Origin: Blautia obeum ATCC 29174 | GTDB lineage: Bacteria > Bacillota > Clostridia > Lachnospirales > Lachnospiraceae | Reading direction: 5' to 3' | NCBI RefSeq assembly: GCF_025147765.1 | Contig: NZ_CP102265.1 | Span: forward strand, 594,501 to 658,500 | DNA: 64,000 nt | Shown here: piece after piece, positions 51,159 through 60,528 of the stretch | Layout of the letters: every line of letters begins with the position of its first letter | Position numbering within the stretch: the first letter of the stretch is position 1 | The notes under the pieces: generated by a model | The model's database searches: none | Told to the model about the DNA's origin: nothing | What the model saw: only the letters and a program-made list of their open reading frames with translations | Program-made: the position numbers and the translations under genes

Positions 51159-52196
51159 ATGAAGAAAAAAATGGTGACAGCGCTCTTGGCAGTATCTATG
51201 TTGGCAGGACTTTCCGCAGTGAATGTTATGGCAGCGGACGACGACACAATTACAGTTGGTTTCTCACAGGTAGGTGCAGAATCTGACTGGCGTACTGCAA
51301 ACACAGAATCCATGAAATCTACTTTCTCAGAGGATAACGGATATGAACTGATCTTTGACGATGCTCAGCAGAAACAGGAAAATCAGCTGACAGCAATCCG
51401 TAACTTCATCCAGCAGGAAGTTGACTATATCGTACTCGCACCTGTAACTGAGACAGGTTGGGATACAGTACTTCAGGAAGCAAAAGATGCAGGAATCCCG
51501 GTTATTATCGTTGACCGTATGGTAGATGTATCTGACGACAGCCTCTACACTGCATGGGTAGGATCCAACTTCAAACTTGAAGGTCAGAAAGCTATGGCAT
51601 GGCTGGATGCATATCTCGAAGCAAAAGGCCGTGGCGATGAAGAAATCAACCTTGTTGATATTCAGGGAACCATCGGAGCATCTGCTCAGATCGGACGTAC
51701 AGAAGGATTTGATGAAGCTGTAGAAGCTCATGACAACTGGACAACACTTGCTCAGCAGTCCGGTGAATTTACACAGGCTAAAGGACAGGAAGTTATGGAA
51801 TCTATCCTGAAACAGAGCGGTGATGATATCGACGTTGTATACTGCGAGAATGATAACGAAGCATTTGGTGCAATCGATGCGATCAAAGCAGCAGGATATG
51901 AAGTTGGCGGCGAAGAAGGCCAGATTCTTGTAATGTCCTTCGATACAACAAACGCAGGTCTTACACAGACACTTTCCGGCGAAATTACATGTGATACAGA
52001 GTGTAACCCACTTCACGGACCACGTGTAGAAGAGATCATCCAGAAACTGGAAGCCGGCGAAGATGTTGATAAACAGGCATTTGTTGATGAAGTTGCATTT
52101 GCATCTGATGATACAGTAACTAAAGTAACAATTGATGGAACAGATTATGATATCACTCCAATTACTCAGGAAATCATCGACGGACGTGCATACTAA
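51159..52196 (+). CDS. Sugar ABC transporter substrate-binding protein (YtfQ-like)
   Basis: 345 residues. Signal peptide KKKMVTALLAVSMLAGLSAV...VMAAD, without a lipobox cysteine. Periplasmic-binding fold type I: ITVGFSQVGAESDWRTANTE, DYIVLAPVTETGWD, VIIVDRMVD, SGDDIDVVYCENDNEAFGAI. These fit the YtfQ/galactofuranose-type binders. GGGAGG before ATG. Being followed by araA-B-D, the ligand is likely an arabinose form, perhaps the furanose. Confidence 0.92.
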   Translation: MKKKMVTALLAVSMLAGLSAVNVMAADDDTITVGFSQVGAESDWRTANTESMKSTFSEDNGYELIFDDAQQKQENQLTAIRNFIQQEVDYIVLAPVTETGWDTVLQEAKDAGIPVIIVDRMVDVSDDSLYTAWVGSNFKLEGQKAMAWLDAYLEAKGRGDEEINLVDIQGTIGASAQIGRTEGFDEAVEAHDNWTTLAQQSGEFTQAKGQEVMESILKQSGDDIDVVYCENDNEAFGAIDAIKAAGYEVGGEEGQILVMSFDTTNAGLTQTLSGEITCDTECNPLHGPRVEEIIQKLEAGEDVDKQAFVDEVAFASDDTVTKVTIDGTDYDITPITQEIIDGRAY

Positions 52197-52247
52197 TCTT
52201 TGAGACATAAAACTGCAAACTGAAAGAGATTTATAAGTAATGAGCCC

Positions 52248-52300
52248 GGGGCGTGGAACAGGATCCAGATGGTATGGATTTTATGGGCCACGCCCCTTTT
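52248..52300 (+). other. Intercistronic hairpin after the binding-protein gene
   Basis: GGGGCGTGG (52248-52256) and CCACGCCCC (52288-52296), then TTTTGCGC. It should stabilise the binding-protein mRNA and partly terminate, giving more binding protein than ATPase and permeases, as is usual for such operons. Confidence 0.7.
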
Positions 52301-52361
52301 GCGCTCAAAAAAGGGAAAATAAAGGAAAAAATGGAATAAAACAGGGAATGGAGGAAAGAAA

Positions 52362-53891
52362 ATGGAACAAAACGTTGTTTTGGAAATGTGTGATATAAGT
52401 AAAAATTTCACCGGTGTCCGTGCCCTTTCCCATGTGGATTTTACACTTCGCAAAGGTGAGATCCATGCACTGATGGGAGAAAACGGAGCCGGAAAATCAA
52501 CACTGATCAAAGTTCTGACCGGTGTACATGAATTCGAAAGCGGTTCCATTCATATGAATGGTGAAAATAAAGATATTATCAATCATTCTCCGCAGGAGGC
52601 ACAGGCAAATGGAATCAGCACGGTTTACCAGGAAGTAAACCTCTGTCCGAACCTGACTGTTGCGGAAAACCTGTTTATTGGTCGTGAGCCGCGAAACAAG
52701 GTTGGAATGATCAACTGGAAAGAAATGAATGCACGTTCTGCAAAGCTTCTGGAAAGCCTGAACATTAATGTTCCGCCGACACAGATGCTGGATGAATGTT
52801 CTGTAGCGATCCAGCAGATGATCGCGATCGCACGTGCTGTGGATATGAAATGTAAGGTTCTGATCCTGGATGAGCCGACTTCCTCTTTGGATGATGAAGA
52901 AGTTGAGAAACTGTTTGTTCTGATGCGCAGACTTCGTGAGGAAGGTGTTGGAATCATCTTCGTAACACATTTCCTGGAGCAGGTATATGCAGTGTGTGAC
53001 CGGATCACGGTTCTTCGAAATGGTGAGCTGGTTGGAGAATATGAGACCAAAGATCTTCCAAGAGTTATGCTGGTTGCCAAGATGATGGGGAAAGATTTTG
53101 ATGATCTTGCAGACATCAAAGGCGATCGTAAAGATAAAAAAGTATTCTCCGAAACTCCGGTCATTGAGGCTGAGGGTATTGGACATAAGGGAACGATCCG
53201 GCCATTTGATCTTAAGATCAATAAAGGAGAGGTTATCGGTCTTACCGGTCTTCTGGGATCCGGACGTTCTGAACTGGTACGTTCCATTTACGGAGCTGAC
53301 AAAGCTGACAGTGGTACATTGAAGGTAAATGGAAAAGAAGTAAAGATCAACAGTCCACTGGATGCCATGAAGCTTGGTATGGCATATCTTCCGGAAGATC
53401 GTAAGGCAGAAGGTATCATTGCTGATCTTTCCGTAAGAGAAAACATTATCATTGCAATGCAGGCAAAGAAAGGCATGTTCCATCCGATGAGCCGTAAAGA
53501 GATGGAAGAGGCGGCAGATAAATATATTGATATGCTGCAGATCAAGACTGCAAGCCGTGAAACTCCGATTAAAAGTCTTTCCGGTGGTAACCAGCAGAAG
53601 GTTATCCTTGGCCGCTGGCTTCTGACAAATCCGGAATATCTGATTTTGGATGAGCCGACCAGAGGTATCGATATCGGTACCAAGACGGAGATCCAGAAGA
53701 TCGTTCTTGATCTTGCAGATCAGGGAATGGCAGTAACCTTTATTTCTTCAGAGGTTGAAGAGATGCTTCGTACCTGCTCCAGAATGGCAGTCCTTCGTGA
53801 CGGAGAAAAGGTAGGAGAACTGGAAGAGAGCGAGCTTTCACAGAGCAATATTATGAAAGCGATTGCAGGAGGTGACGATAAGAATGAATAA
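52362..53891 (+). CDS. Sugar ABC transporter ATP-binding protein (YtfR-like)
   Basis: 509 residues, two fused ATPase domains. First: GENGAGKSTLIKVLTG, then a reduced signature region (LDECSVAIQQMIAIARAV) and LILDEPTSSLDD. Second: GLLGSGRSELVRSIYG, LSGGNQQKVILGRWL, LILDEPTRGID. The second Walker A is degenerate, as in RbsA/MglA/XylG. Energises uptake with the next two permeases. Confidence 0.95.
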   Translation: MEQNVVLEMCDISKNFTGVRALSHVDFTLRKGEIHALMGENGAGKSTLIKVLTGVHEFESGSIHMNGENKDIINHSPQEAQANGISTVYQEVNLCPNLTVAENLFIGREPRNKVGMINWKEMNARSAKLLESLNINVPPTQMLDECSVAIQQMIAIARAVDMKCKVLILDEPTSSLDDEEVEKLFVLMRRLREEGVGIIFVTHFLEQVYAVCDRITVLRNGELVGEYETKDLPRVMLVAKMMGKDFDDLADIKGDRKDKKVFSETPVIEAEGIGHKGTIRPFDLKINKGEVIGLTGLLGSGRSELVRSIYGADKADSGTLKVNGKEVKINSPLDAMKLGMAYLPEDRKAEGIIADLSVRENIIIAMQAKKGMFHPMSRKEMEEAADKYIDMLQIKTASRETPIKSLSGGNQQKVILGRWLLTNPEYLILDEPTRGIDIGTKTEIQKIVLDLADQGMAVTFISSEVEEMLRTCSRMAVLRDGEKVGELEESELSQSNIMKAIAGGDDKNE

Positions 53892-54942
53892 AAGTAAATT
53901 AAAAAAGATCACGAGTGCACGACTCTTTCTTCCTATCGTGTGTCTGATCGCGGTCCTTCTGATCAATGTGATCAAGACTCCGGACTTCTTTAATATTACG
54001 ATTCGAAATGGTGTCCTTTATGGATATGTTATTGATGTTATCAACCGTGCATCTGAACTGGTAATCCTTGCAGTTGGTATGACACTTGTTACAGCAGCAT
54101 CCGGTGGACAGGATATCAGTGTTGGTGCAGTTATGGCGGTTGCAGCAGCTGTATGCTGTCAGATCTTATCTGGTGGTGCATCTTCCGTAACTGAATATCA
54201 GAGTTCTCTGATCATTGCAGTTATTGCAGCACTTCTTGCAGCAGCACTCTGCGGAGCATTTAACGGATTTCTGGTAGCGAAGCTGAATATCCAGCCGATG
54301 GTAGCAACGTTGATCCTTTATACTGCAGGACGAGGTATCGCACAGCTTGTTACAAATGGACAGATCACTTACATCCGTGTTCCATCTTTCCAGATGGCAG
54401 GTGGATATATCGGTAAATCTCCGGTTCCGACGCCTGTTCTTTTCGCAATCGTAACCGTAGTTATCGTAGCTTTGATTTTGAAAAAGACAGCTCTTGGACT
54501 TTATATTGAGAGTGTTGGTATCAATGGTAAAGCAGCACGACTGGTAGGTCTGAACTCTACCATGATTAAGTTCCTGACTTACGTGATCTGCGGTGTTCTT
54601 GCAGGAATCGCCGGACTGGTAGCATCCAGCCGTATCTATTCCGCAGATGCGAACAACATTGGTCTGAACCTTGAGATGGATGCCATCCTGGCAGTTGCAC
54701 TTGGCGGTAACTTCCTTGGCGGTGGTAAATTCAGCCTGATCGGTTCTGTAATCGGAGCTTATACAATCCAGGCACTGACAACAACTCTGTATGCGATGAA
54801 TGTAAAAGCCGATCAGCTTCCTGTTTATAAGGCAATCGTTGTTATCATCATTGTAACCTTACAGAGTGATGTATTTAAGAAATTCGTTGCAAATCACAGA
54901 AGCAAAAAAGTTTCCGTTGCAGCAGAGGGAGGTCAGAAATAA
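53884..54942 (+). CDS. Sugar ABC transporter permease (YtfT-like)
   Basis: 352 residues from ATG 53884 (GGAGG before it, overlapping the ATPase stop by 8 bases); the upstream TTG at 53863 lies before that site. RbsC-type permease with ~9 helices; GQDISVGAVMAVAAAV, ANNIGLNLEMDAILAVALGG and FLGGGKFSLIGSVIGAYTIQ are typical. Confidence 0.93.
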   Translation: MNKSKLKKITSARLFLPIVCLIAVLLINVIKTPDFFNITIRNGVLYGYVIDVINRASELVILAVGMTLVTAASGGQDISVGAVMAVAAAVCCQILSGGASSVTEYQSSLIIAVIAALLAAALCGAFNGFLVAKLNIQPMVATLILYTAGRGIAQLVTNGQITYIRVPSFQMAGGYIGKSPVPTPVLFAIVTVVIVALILKKTALGLYIESVGINGKAARLVGLNSTMIKFLTYVICGVLAGIAGLVASSRIYSADANNIGLNLEMDAILAVALGGNFLGGGKFSLIGSVIGAYTIQALTTTLYAMNVKADQLPVYKAIVVIIIVTLQSDVFKKFVANHRSKKVSVAAEGGQK

Positions 54943-55952
54943 TGAAACAGAAAAAGAAAATGACAAGTACCGGATTTCTGCTGTTGATCACGATCGTTCT
55001 GTTCTTCGTTATGTATGCAGCAGGTATGGTGATCTTTGCAGATAAAGGTTTTGCCAAACCGCAGATGTTTCTGAATCTTTTTGTATCAAATGCAGGTCTT
55101 CTCGTTATTTCCTGTGGTCTGACGATCGTTATGATCACCGGTGGTATTGATATCTCCGTTGGTTCTGTAACAGCACTTGTCTGCATGGTAATGGCAGACC
55201 TTATGGAAAACAAAGGCGTGAGTGCATATGTGGCAGTTCTTGCAGCACTTCTGATCGGCCTTGCTTTTGGTATCGTACAGGGATTCCTGGTAACTTACAT
55301 GGGAATCCAGCCATTTATCGTAACACTTGCCGGCATGTTCTTCGGACGTGGTATGACAGCAATCATCAGTACAGACATGATCTCCATCAAAAACGAAGTA
55401 TTCCTGAAATGGGCAAACTACCGTTTCTACATGCCATTTGGTTCTACAAACAAAAAAGGTAAATTTATCCCGGCATACATTCCGCCGACAGTAGTGATCG
55501 CAATTATCGTAGTTCTCATTATTGCAGTGCTTCTGAAATATTTCAAATTCGGCCGTAAACTGTATGCGATCGGTGGAAACAGACAGAGCGCCCTGATGAT
55601 GGGTCTTGATGTCAAAAAGACAATGTTCCGTGCCTATGTACTGGATGGCTTTCTTGCAGGACTTGGCGGATTCCTTTTCTGCCTCAACAGCTGCGCCGGT
55701 TTCGTAGAGCAGGCAAAAGGTCTTGAGATGGATGCAATTTCTTCAGCCGTTATCGGTGGAACACTTCTTTCCGGTGGTGTTGGTACCCCGATCGGTTCCT
55801 TGTTTGGTGTGCTGATCAAAGGAACGATTTCCAGTCTGATCACAGCACAGGGTACTTTATCAAGCTGGTGGGTACGAATCGTACTTTCCGCACTGCTTTG
55901 CTTCTTCATCGTGATCCAGTCTGTACTGGCATCTGCAAAGAAGAAAAAATGA
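54942..55952 (+). CDS. Sugar ABC transporter permease (YjfF-like)
   Basis: 336 residues, second RbsC-type permease. GGIDISVGSVTALVCMVMAD, YMGIQPFIVTLAGMFFGRGM and LEMDAISSAVIGGTLLSGG. Overlaps the previous gene by one base. Two different permeases plus a YtfQ-type binder is the YtfQRT-YjfF arrangement. Confidence 0.93.
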   Translation: MKQKKKMTSTGFLLLITIVLFFVMYAAGMVIFADKGFAKPQMFLNLFVSNAGLLVISCGLTIVMITGGIDISVGSVTALVCMVMADLMENKGVSAYVAVLAALLIGLAFGIVQGFLVTYMGIQPFIVTLAGMFFGRGMTAIISTDMISIKNEVFLKWANYRFYMPFGSTNKKGKFIPAYIPPTVVIAIIVVLIIAVLLKYFKFGRKLYAIGGNRQSALMMGLDVKKTMFRAYVLDGFLAGLGGFLFCLNSCAGFVEQAKGLEMDAISSAVIGGTLLSGGVGTPIGSLFGVLIKGTISSLITAQGTLSSWWVRIVLSALLCFFIVIQSVLASAKKKK

Positions 55953-55982
55953 TCAAAGAAAAATATATGGAGGTTTTTTGTT

Positions 55983-57482
55983 ATGGTTACAGGTAGAAAT
56001 TATAAGTTCTGGTTTTGCACAGGCTCACAGGATCTTTATGGAGATGAATGCTTAAGAAAAGTTGCAGAACACTCAAGAATTATTGTTGAGGAACTGAACA
56101 AATCAGGCGTTCTTCCTTTTGAACTGGTGTGGAAACCAACATTGATCACAAATGAGCTGATCCGTAAGACTTTTAATGAGGCTAATGCAGACGATGAATG
56201 TGCAGGTGTGATCACTTGGATGCATACATTTTCTCCTGCAAAATCCTGGATCCTTGGACTGAAGGAATACAGAAAACCATTGTGCCATCTGCATACACAG
56301 TTTAACCAGGAAATACCATATGACACAATTGATATGGATTTCATGAATGAAAACCAGTCTGCTCATGGTGGAAGAGAGTATGGTCATATCGTTACCCGCA
56401 TGGGAATCGAGAGAAAAGTTATCGTCGGACACTGGGCTGATAAGAAGGTTCAGGAGAGACTGGCATCTTGGATGCGTACCGCAGTCGGCATCATGGAAAG
56501 TAGCCATATTCGTGTCTGCCGAGTTGCTGATAACATGAGAAATGTAGCTGTTACCGAGGGCGATAAAGTAGAGGCACAGATCAAATTCGGATGGGAAGTG
56601 GATGCTTATCCGGTCAATGAAGTATGCGATTATGTGAAGGATGTTTCAAAAGGAGATATTGATGTTTTAGTCGAAGAATATTATAATAAATATGACATTC
56701 TTTTTGAGGGCAGAGACCCGGAAGAATTCAAACGTCATGTAGCAGTACAGGCAGCAATTGAAATCGGATTTGAGAGATTCCTGGAGGAGAAAAACTACCA
56801 GGCAGTTGTTACTCATTTCGGTGATCTTGGTGGTTTACAGCAGCTTCCGGGACTGGCAATGCAGCGTCTGATGGAGAAGGGATATGGTTTCGGCGCTGAG
56901 GGTGACTGGAAGACAGCAGCAATGGTCCGTCTGATGAAGATTATGACTGCAGGGGTGAAGGATGCGAAGGGAACTTCTTTCATGGAGGATTATACATACA
57001 ATCTTGTTCCGGGTAAGGAAGGCATTCTTCAGTCACATATGTTGGAAGTATGCCCGACGATCGCTGACGGTAAGATTGGCATCAAAGTATGCCCGCTTTC
57101 CATGGGTGACAGAGAGGATCCGGCAAGACTTGTATTTACATCCAAGACTGGTCCGGCAGTAGCTACTTCTCTGGTAGATCTGGGAGATCGTTTCCGTCTG
57201 ATCATTAATGATGTTGATTGCAAGAAGGTTGAAAAACCGATGCCGAAACTTCCGGTAGGAAGCGCGTTCTGGACTCCGCAGCCGGATCTGGCAACAGGAG
57301 CAGAGGCATGGATCCTTGCAGGTGGTGCTCATCATACTGCATTTTCCTATGATCTGACTGCTGAACAGATGGGTGACTGGGCAGCAGCAATGGGAATCGA
57401 AGCTGTCTACATTGACAAAGATACAACCATCCGCAACTTTAAGAATGAACTGAGATGGAATGAGGTCGCGTTCAGAAAATAA
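55983..57482 (+). CDS. araA: L-arabinose isomerase
   Basis: 499 residues. FWFCTGSQDLYGDECL is the AraA N-terminus; WMHTFSPAKSWI, LHTQFNQEIPYDTIDMDFMN and GAEGDWKTAAMVRLMK carry active-site residues, with HMLEVCP and GGAHHTAFS near the end. Converts L-arabinose to L-ribulose with Mn2+. GGAGG before ATG, 30 bases after the permease gene. Confidence 0.97.
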   Translation: MVTGRNYKFWFCTGSQDLYGDECLRKVAEHSRIIVEELNKSGVLPFELVWKPTLITNELIRKTFNEANADDECAGVITWMHTFSPAKSWILGLKEYRKPLCHLHTQFNQEIPYDTIDMDFMNENQSAHGGREYGHIVTRMGIERKVIVGHWADKKVQERLASWMRTAVGIMESSHIRVCRVADNMRNVAVTEGDKVEAQIKFGWEVDAYPVNEVCDYVKDVSKGDIDVLVEEYYNKYDILFEGRDPEEFKRHVAVQAAIEIGFERFLEEKNYQAVVTHFGDLGGLQQLPGLAMQRLMEKGYGFGAEGDWKTAAMVRLMKIMTAGVKDAKGTSFMEDYTYNLVPGKEGILQSHMLEVCPTIADGKIGIKVCPLSMGDREDPARLVFTSKTGPAVATSLVDLGDRFRLIINDVDCKKVEKPMPKLPVGSAFWTPQPDLATGAEAWILAGGAHHTAFSYDLTAEQMGDWAAAMGIEAVYIDKDTTIRNFKNELRWNEVAFRK

Positions 57483-57522
57483 AAGGCGGATGTGGCAAAC
57501 ACAGAAGTCGGGAGGATTTACA

Positions 57523-59127
57523 ATGAGTGTAAACGAAGCAAAGACAGCTATTTTAAACAACAAAACAGCACTTGGAATAGAGTTTGGATCTACCAGAATC
57601 AAAGCAGTTCTGGTAGATGACAAATATGATCCGATCGCATCCGGAAGTTATGAGTGGGAAAACCGTTACGAAAACGGTGTGTGGACTTACTCTCTGGATG
57701 ACATTCATAAGGGATTACAGGGAAGTTACAGCGACCTGGTGAAGGACGTACAGGAGAAATACGGTGTGGAGCTTACCAGTGTCGGTGCGCTTGGAATCAG
57801 TGCCATGATGCATGGTTACATGCCATTTGATAAAGATGGAAAACTTCTGGTTCCGTTCCGTACCTGGAGAAATAATATTACAGGTGAAGCATCTGAGAAA
57901 CTGATGGAACTTTTCCAGTATAACATTCCACAGAGATGGAGCATCGCACATCTGTATCAGGCAATCCTGAACGGAGAAGAGCATGTAAAAGATATTGATT
58001 ATATGTGTACTCTGGAAGCTTATGTACATCGCATGCTGACAGGAAAGCGTGTTCTTGGTATCGGTGATGCAGCAGGAATGTTCCCTGTTGATTCGGAGAA
58101 AAAAGATTACAACCAGGAAATGGTTGAGAAATTTGATAAACTGGTAGAGCCTTATGGATTCCCATGGAAGCTCCGTGATATCATGCCGGAAGTCATGGTG
58201 GCAGGACAGGATGCCGGTACTCTGACAGAAGAGGGAGCGAAGTTCCTTGATCCGACAGGCAAATTCAAAGCAGGTATTCCGATGTGCCCGCCGGAAGGTG
58301 ATGCAGGAACCGGTATGGTAGCAACCAACAGCGTGAAACAGCGCACAGGAAATGTATCCGCAGGTACTTCTGTATTTGCGATGATCGTCCTAGAAAAAGC
58401 ACTTTCCAAACCATACAAAGAGATTGATATGGTAACGACACCGGCTGGCGATGCGGTTGCCATGGCGCATTCCAACAACTGTACTTCTGATCTGAATGCA
58501 TGGGTGAATGTATTTAAGGAATTTGCAGAGGCAATGGGAATGGAAGTGGATATGAACAAATTGTTCGGAACTCTTTACAATAAAGCACTGGAAGGTGATC
58601 CGGACTGTGGCGGACTTCTGTCCTACTGCTATTTCTCCGGAGAGCATATGACGGGATTTGAAGAAGGCCGTCCGTTATTTGTCCGTTCCCCTGAGAGCAA
58701 ATTTACACTTGCAAACTTTATGAGAACTAATCTTTACACCTGCCTTGGAGCTATGCGCGTAGGATTAAATATCCTGATTGATCAGGAGCATGTCAAGATT
58801 GACAGACTTCTGGGTCACGGCGGACTGTTCAAGACCAAGGGTGTCGGACAGCAGATCCTTGCGGATGCAGTGAATGCACCGGTATCTGTTATGTCAACTG
58901 CAGGTGAAGGTGGTGCATGGGGTATTGCGCTTCTTGCTGCTTATCTTGTTGATAAGAAAGACGGAGAGACTCTGGATGAGTTCCTGGATAACTGTGTATT
59001 TGCCGGAAATGAGGGAAGTACGCTTGATCCGGAGCCGGAAGGAGTCAAAGGATTTAATGAATTTATGGACAGATATCTGAAGGGTCTGCCGATCGAGAGA
59101 GCGGCCGTAGAGTCAAAGATCTGGTAA
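57523..59127 (+). CDS. araB: FGGY-family kinase, probable L-ribulokinase
   Basis: 534 residues from ATG 57523 with GGAGG before it; the 57460 start lies inside araA. ALGIEFGSTRIKAVLVDD is the N-terminal loop, ISAMMHGYMPFD and RTWRNN the substrate region, GTGMVATNS and GHGGLFKTKGVGQQ the C-terminal ATPase motifs. It differs from E. coli AraB and fits the clostridial FGGY type found between araA and araD. Function by context: L-ribulose to L-ribulose-5-phosphate. Confidence 0.86.
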   Translation: MSVNEAKTAILNNKTALGIEFGSTRIKAVLVDDKYDPIASGSYEWENRYENGVWTYSLDDIHKGLQGSYSDLVKDVQEKYGVELTSVGALGISAMMHGYMPFDKDGKLLVPFRTWRNNITGEASEKLMELFQYNIPQRWSIAHLYQAILNGEEHVKDIDYMCTLEAYVHRMLTGKRVLGIGDAAGMFPVDSEKKDYNQEMVEKFDKLVEPYGFPWKLRDIMPEVMVAGQDAGTLTEEGAKFLDPTGKFKAGIPMCPPEGDAGTGMVATNSVKQRTGNVSAGTSVFAMIVLEKALSKPYKEIDMVTTPAGDAVAMAHSNNCTSDLNAWVNVFKEFAEAMGMEVDMNKLFGTLYNKALEGDPDCGGLLSYCYFSGEHMTGFEEGRPLFVRSPESKFTLANFMRTNLYTCLGAMRVGLNILIDQEHVKIDRLLGHGGLFKTKGVGQQILADAVNAPVSVMSTAGEGGAWGIALLAAYLVDKKDGETLDEFLDNCVFAGNEGSTLDPEPEGVKGFNEFMDRYLKGLPIERAAVESKIW

Positions 59128-59207
59128 GAATGATAAGACCGCAGGGTACTGTGAATGGCACAGTGCCCTTGTGTTGTATAAAAAGAACTGCGTAAAGGAG
59201 AAAAAGT

Positions 59208-59903
59208 ATGCTTGAAAAATTAAAAGAAGAGGTATATAGAGCAAATATGGACCTGCCGAAGTACGGGCTGGTAACATTTACCTGGGGAAATGTCAGTGGC
59301 ATTGACCGTGAAAAAGGTCTGTTTGTTATTAAACCAAGTGGTGTGGAATACGATAAGCTGAGACCGGAAGATATGGTAGTTGTAGATCTTGAAGGAAATA
59401 AAGTAGAAGGCGAATATAATCCATCTTCTGATACTCCGACACATGTGGTTCTTTATAATGAGTTCCCGAATATCGGAGGAATCGTACATACGCATTCTGA
59501 ATGGGCAACGAGCTGGGCACAGGCAGGAAGAGCTATCCCATGTTATGGAACAACGCATGCGGATTATATTTATGGAGAAGTTCCATGTGTCCGAAATCTG
59601 ACAAAAGAAGAGATTGAAGAGGCATATGAGAAAAATACGGGTGTTCTGATCGCAGATTATTTCCGTAAACTGGATTATGAAGCTGTCCCGGCAGTACTTT
59701 GCAAGAATCATGGTCCGTTTACCTGGGGTAAAGATGCGCATGAGGCAGTGCACAATGCAGTTGTACTTGAGGAAGTGGCAAAGATGGCATGCCGCTGTGA
59801 ACTGATCAATCCACAGGTGAAACCGGCGCCACAGGAACTGCAGGATAAGCATTATTACCGGAAACATGGTGCAAATGCTTATTATGGACAGATCAAAAGA
59901 TGA
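59208..59903 (+). CDS. araD: L-ribulose-5-phosphate 4-epimerase
   Basis: 231 residues, class II aldolase/epimerase fold. LVTFTWGNVSGIDRE and PSGVEYDKL bind phosphate; GGIVHTHSEWATSWAQ has the zinc histidines and YGTTHADYIYGEVPC follows. NHGPFTWGKDAHEAVHNAV and HYYRKHGANAYYGQ are characteristic of AraD. Gives D-xylulose-5-phosphate. AAAGGAG before ATG. A partial hairpin (59142-59169) lies between araB and araD. Confidence 0.96.
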   Translation: MLEKLKEEVYRANMDLPKYGLVTFTWGNVSGIDREKGLFVIKPSGVEYDKLRPEDMVVVDLEGNKVEGEYNPSSDTPTHVVLYNEFPNIGGIVHTHSEWATSWAQAGRAIPCYGTTHADYIYGEVPCVRNLTKEEIEEAYEKNTGVLIADYFRKLDYEAVPAVLCKNHGPFTWGKDAHEAVHNAVVLEEVAKMACRCELINPQVKPAPQELQDKHYYRKHGANAYYGQIKR

Positions 59904-60528
59904 TAAAGGATTCCCGGTGAGGAATTGTGAAAGAGTACTCCGGTGGAGTTAACTTGTGAATTATCCTCTGAATATGGTTCAATTCAAAAATTCTAAAGTA
60001 TCAGGAAGTACAGGACTTTGCTAAAGGCGATACATAAAATGCTGAACTCGCATCAAAGATGCTCAGACAGCAGCATTTTATGCATCAACGCAAAAACCTG
60101 CACATTCCGATACTTGGACGAATTTTTTCAGGCGAACTCATTTCAGAGGATAATTACAGGTTTTCTCCGTCGGAGTTTTTTCAATACCGCACCGGACTTT
60201 ATCTGGGACAGCGGCGACGCCGGAGGATACGTGGGGATATGACAGCGCGCAGCGCGACCAGGAGCCCACCAATTAAAACAAAAGAATCTCTGGAAATATA
60301 AAAGCTCCCTGTCGGGAAACCTCTGCAGGAATTTATAGAAACACTTAGAGGATTCTCTTTCTGTGTTATGGATTGAAAAGTGCATTGTCTGAGCCGTAAG
60401 GCGAGTTATACACTTTTTATCCATGGTTTTAACAGAAGGAGAATACTCCTAGTGTTTCTGAATTCCGAAGCTGTTTCCAGACGGGGAGTTTTATATAACA
60501 GAGAAATTCATTTTGTTTTAAAGCTCAT
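59904..60528. other. Gene-free region with several inverted repeats
   Basis: Begins with AAAGGATTCCCGGTGAG (59905-59921), also found after trpA. Then ACTCC-GGT-GGAGT near 59938, and a structured repeat with arms CATAAAATGCTG / CAGCATTTTATG (60033-60044 / 60071-60082) around GCATC-AAA-GATGC. After these come CTCC-GTC-GGAG + TTTTTT near 60166-60182, a GC-rich patch (60208-60275), and AAAAGTG...CACTTTTT near 60376-60417. Open frames here are short, overlapping and without ribosome binding sites; no gene is called. Confidence 0.6.

Noticed and set aside
60018..60424. Three overlapping frames of 74-93 codons
   Set aside because: Run through hairpins and a GC-rich repeat patch, have no ribosome binding site or recognisable domain.
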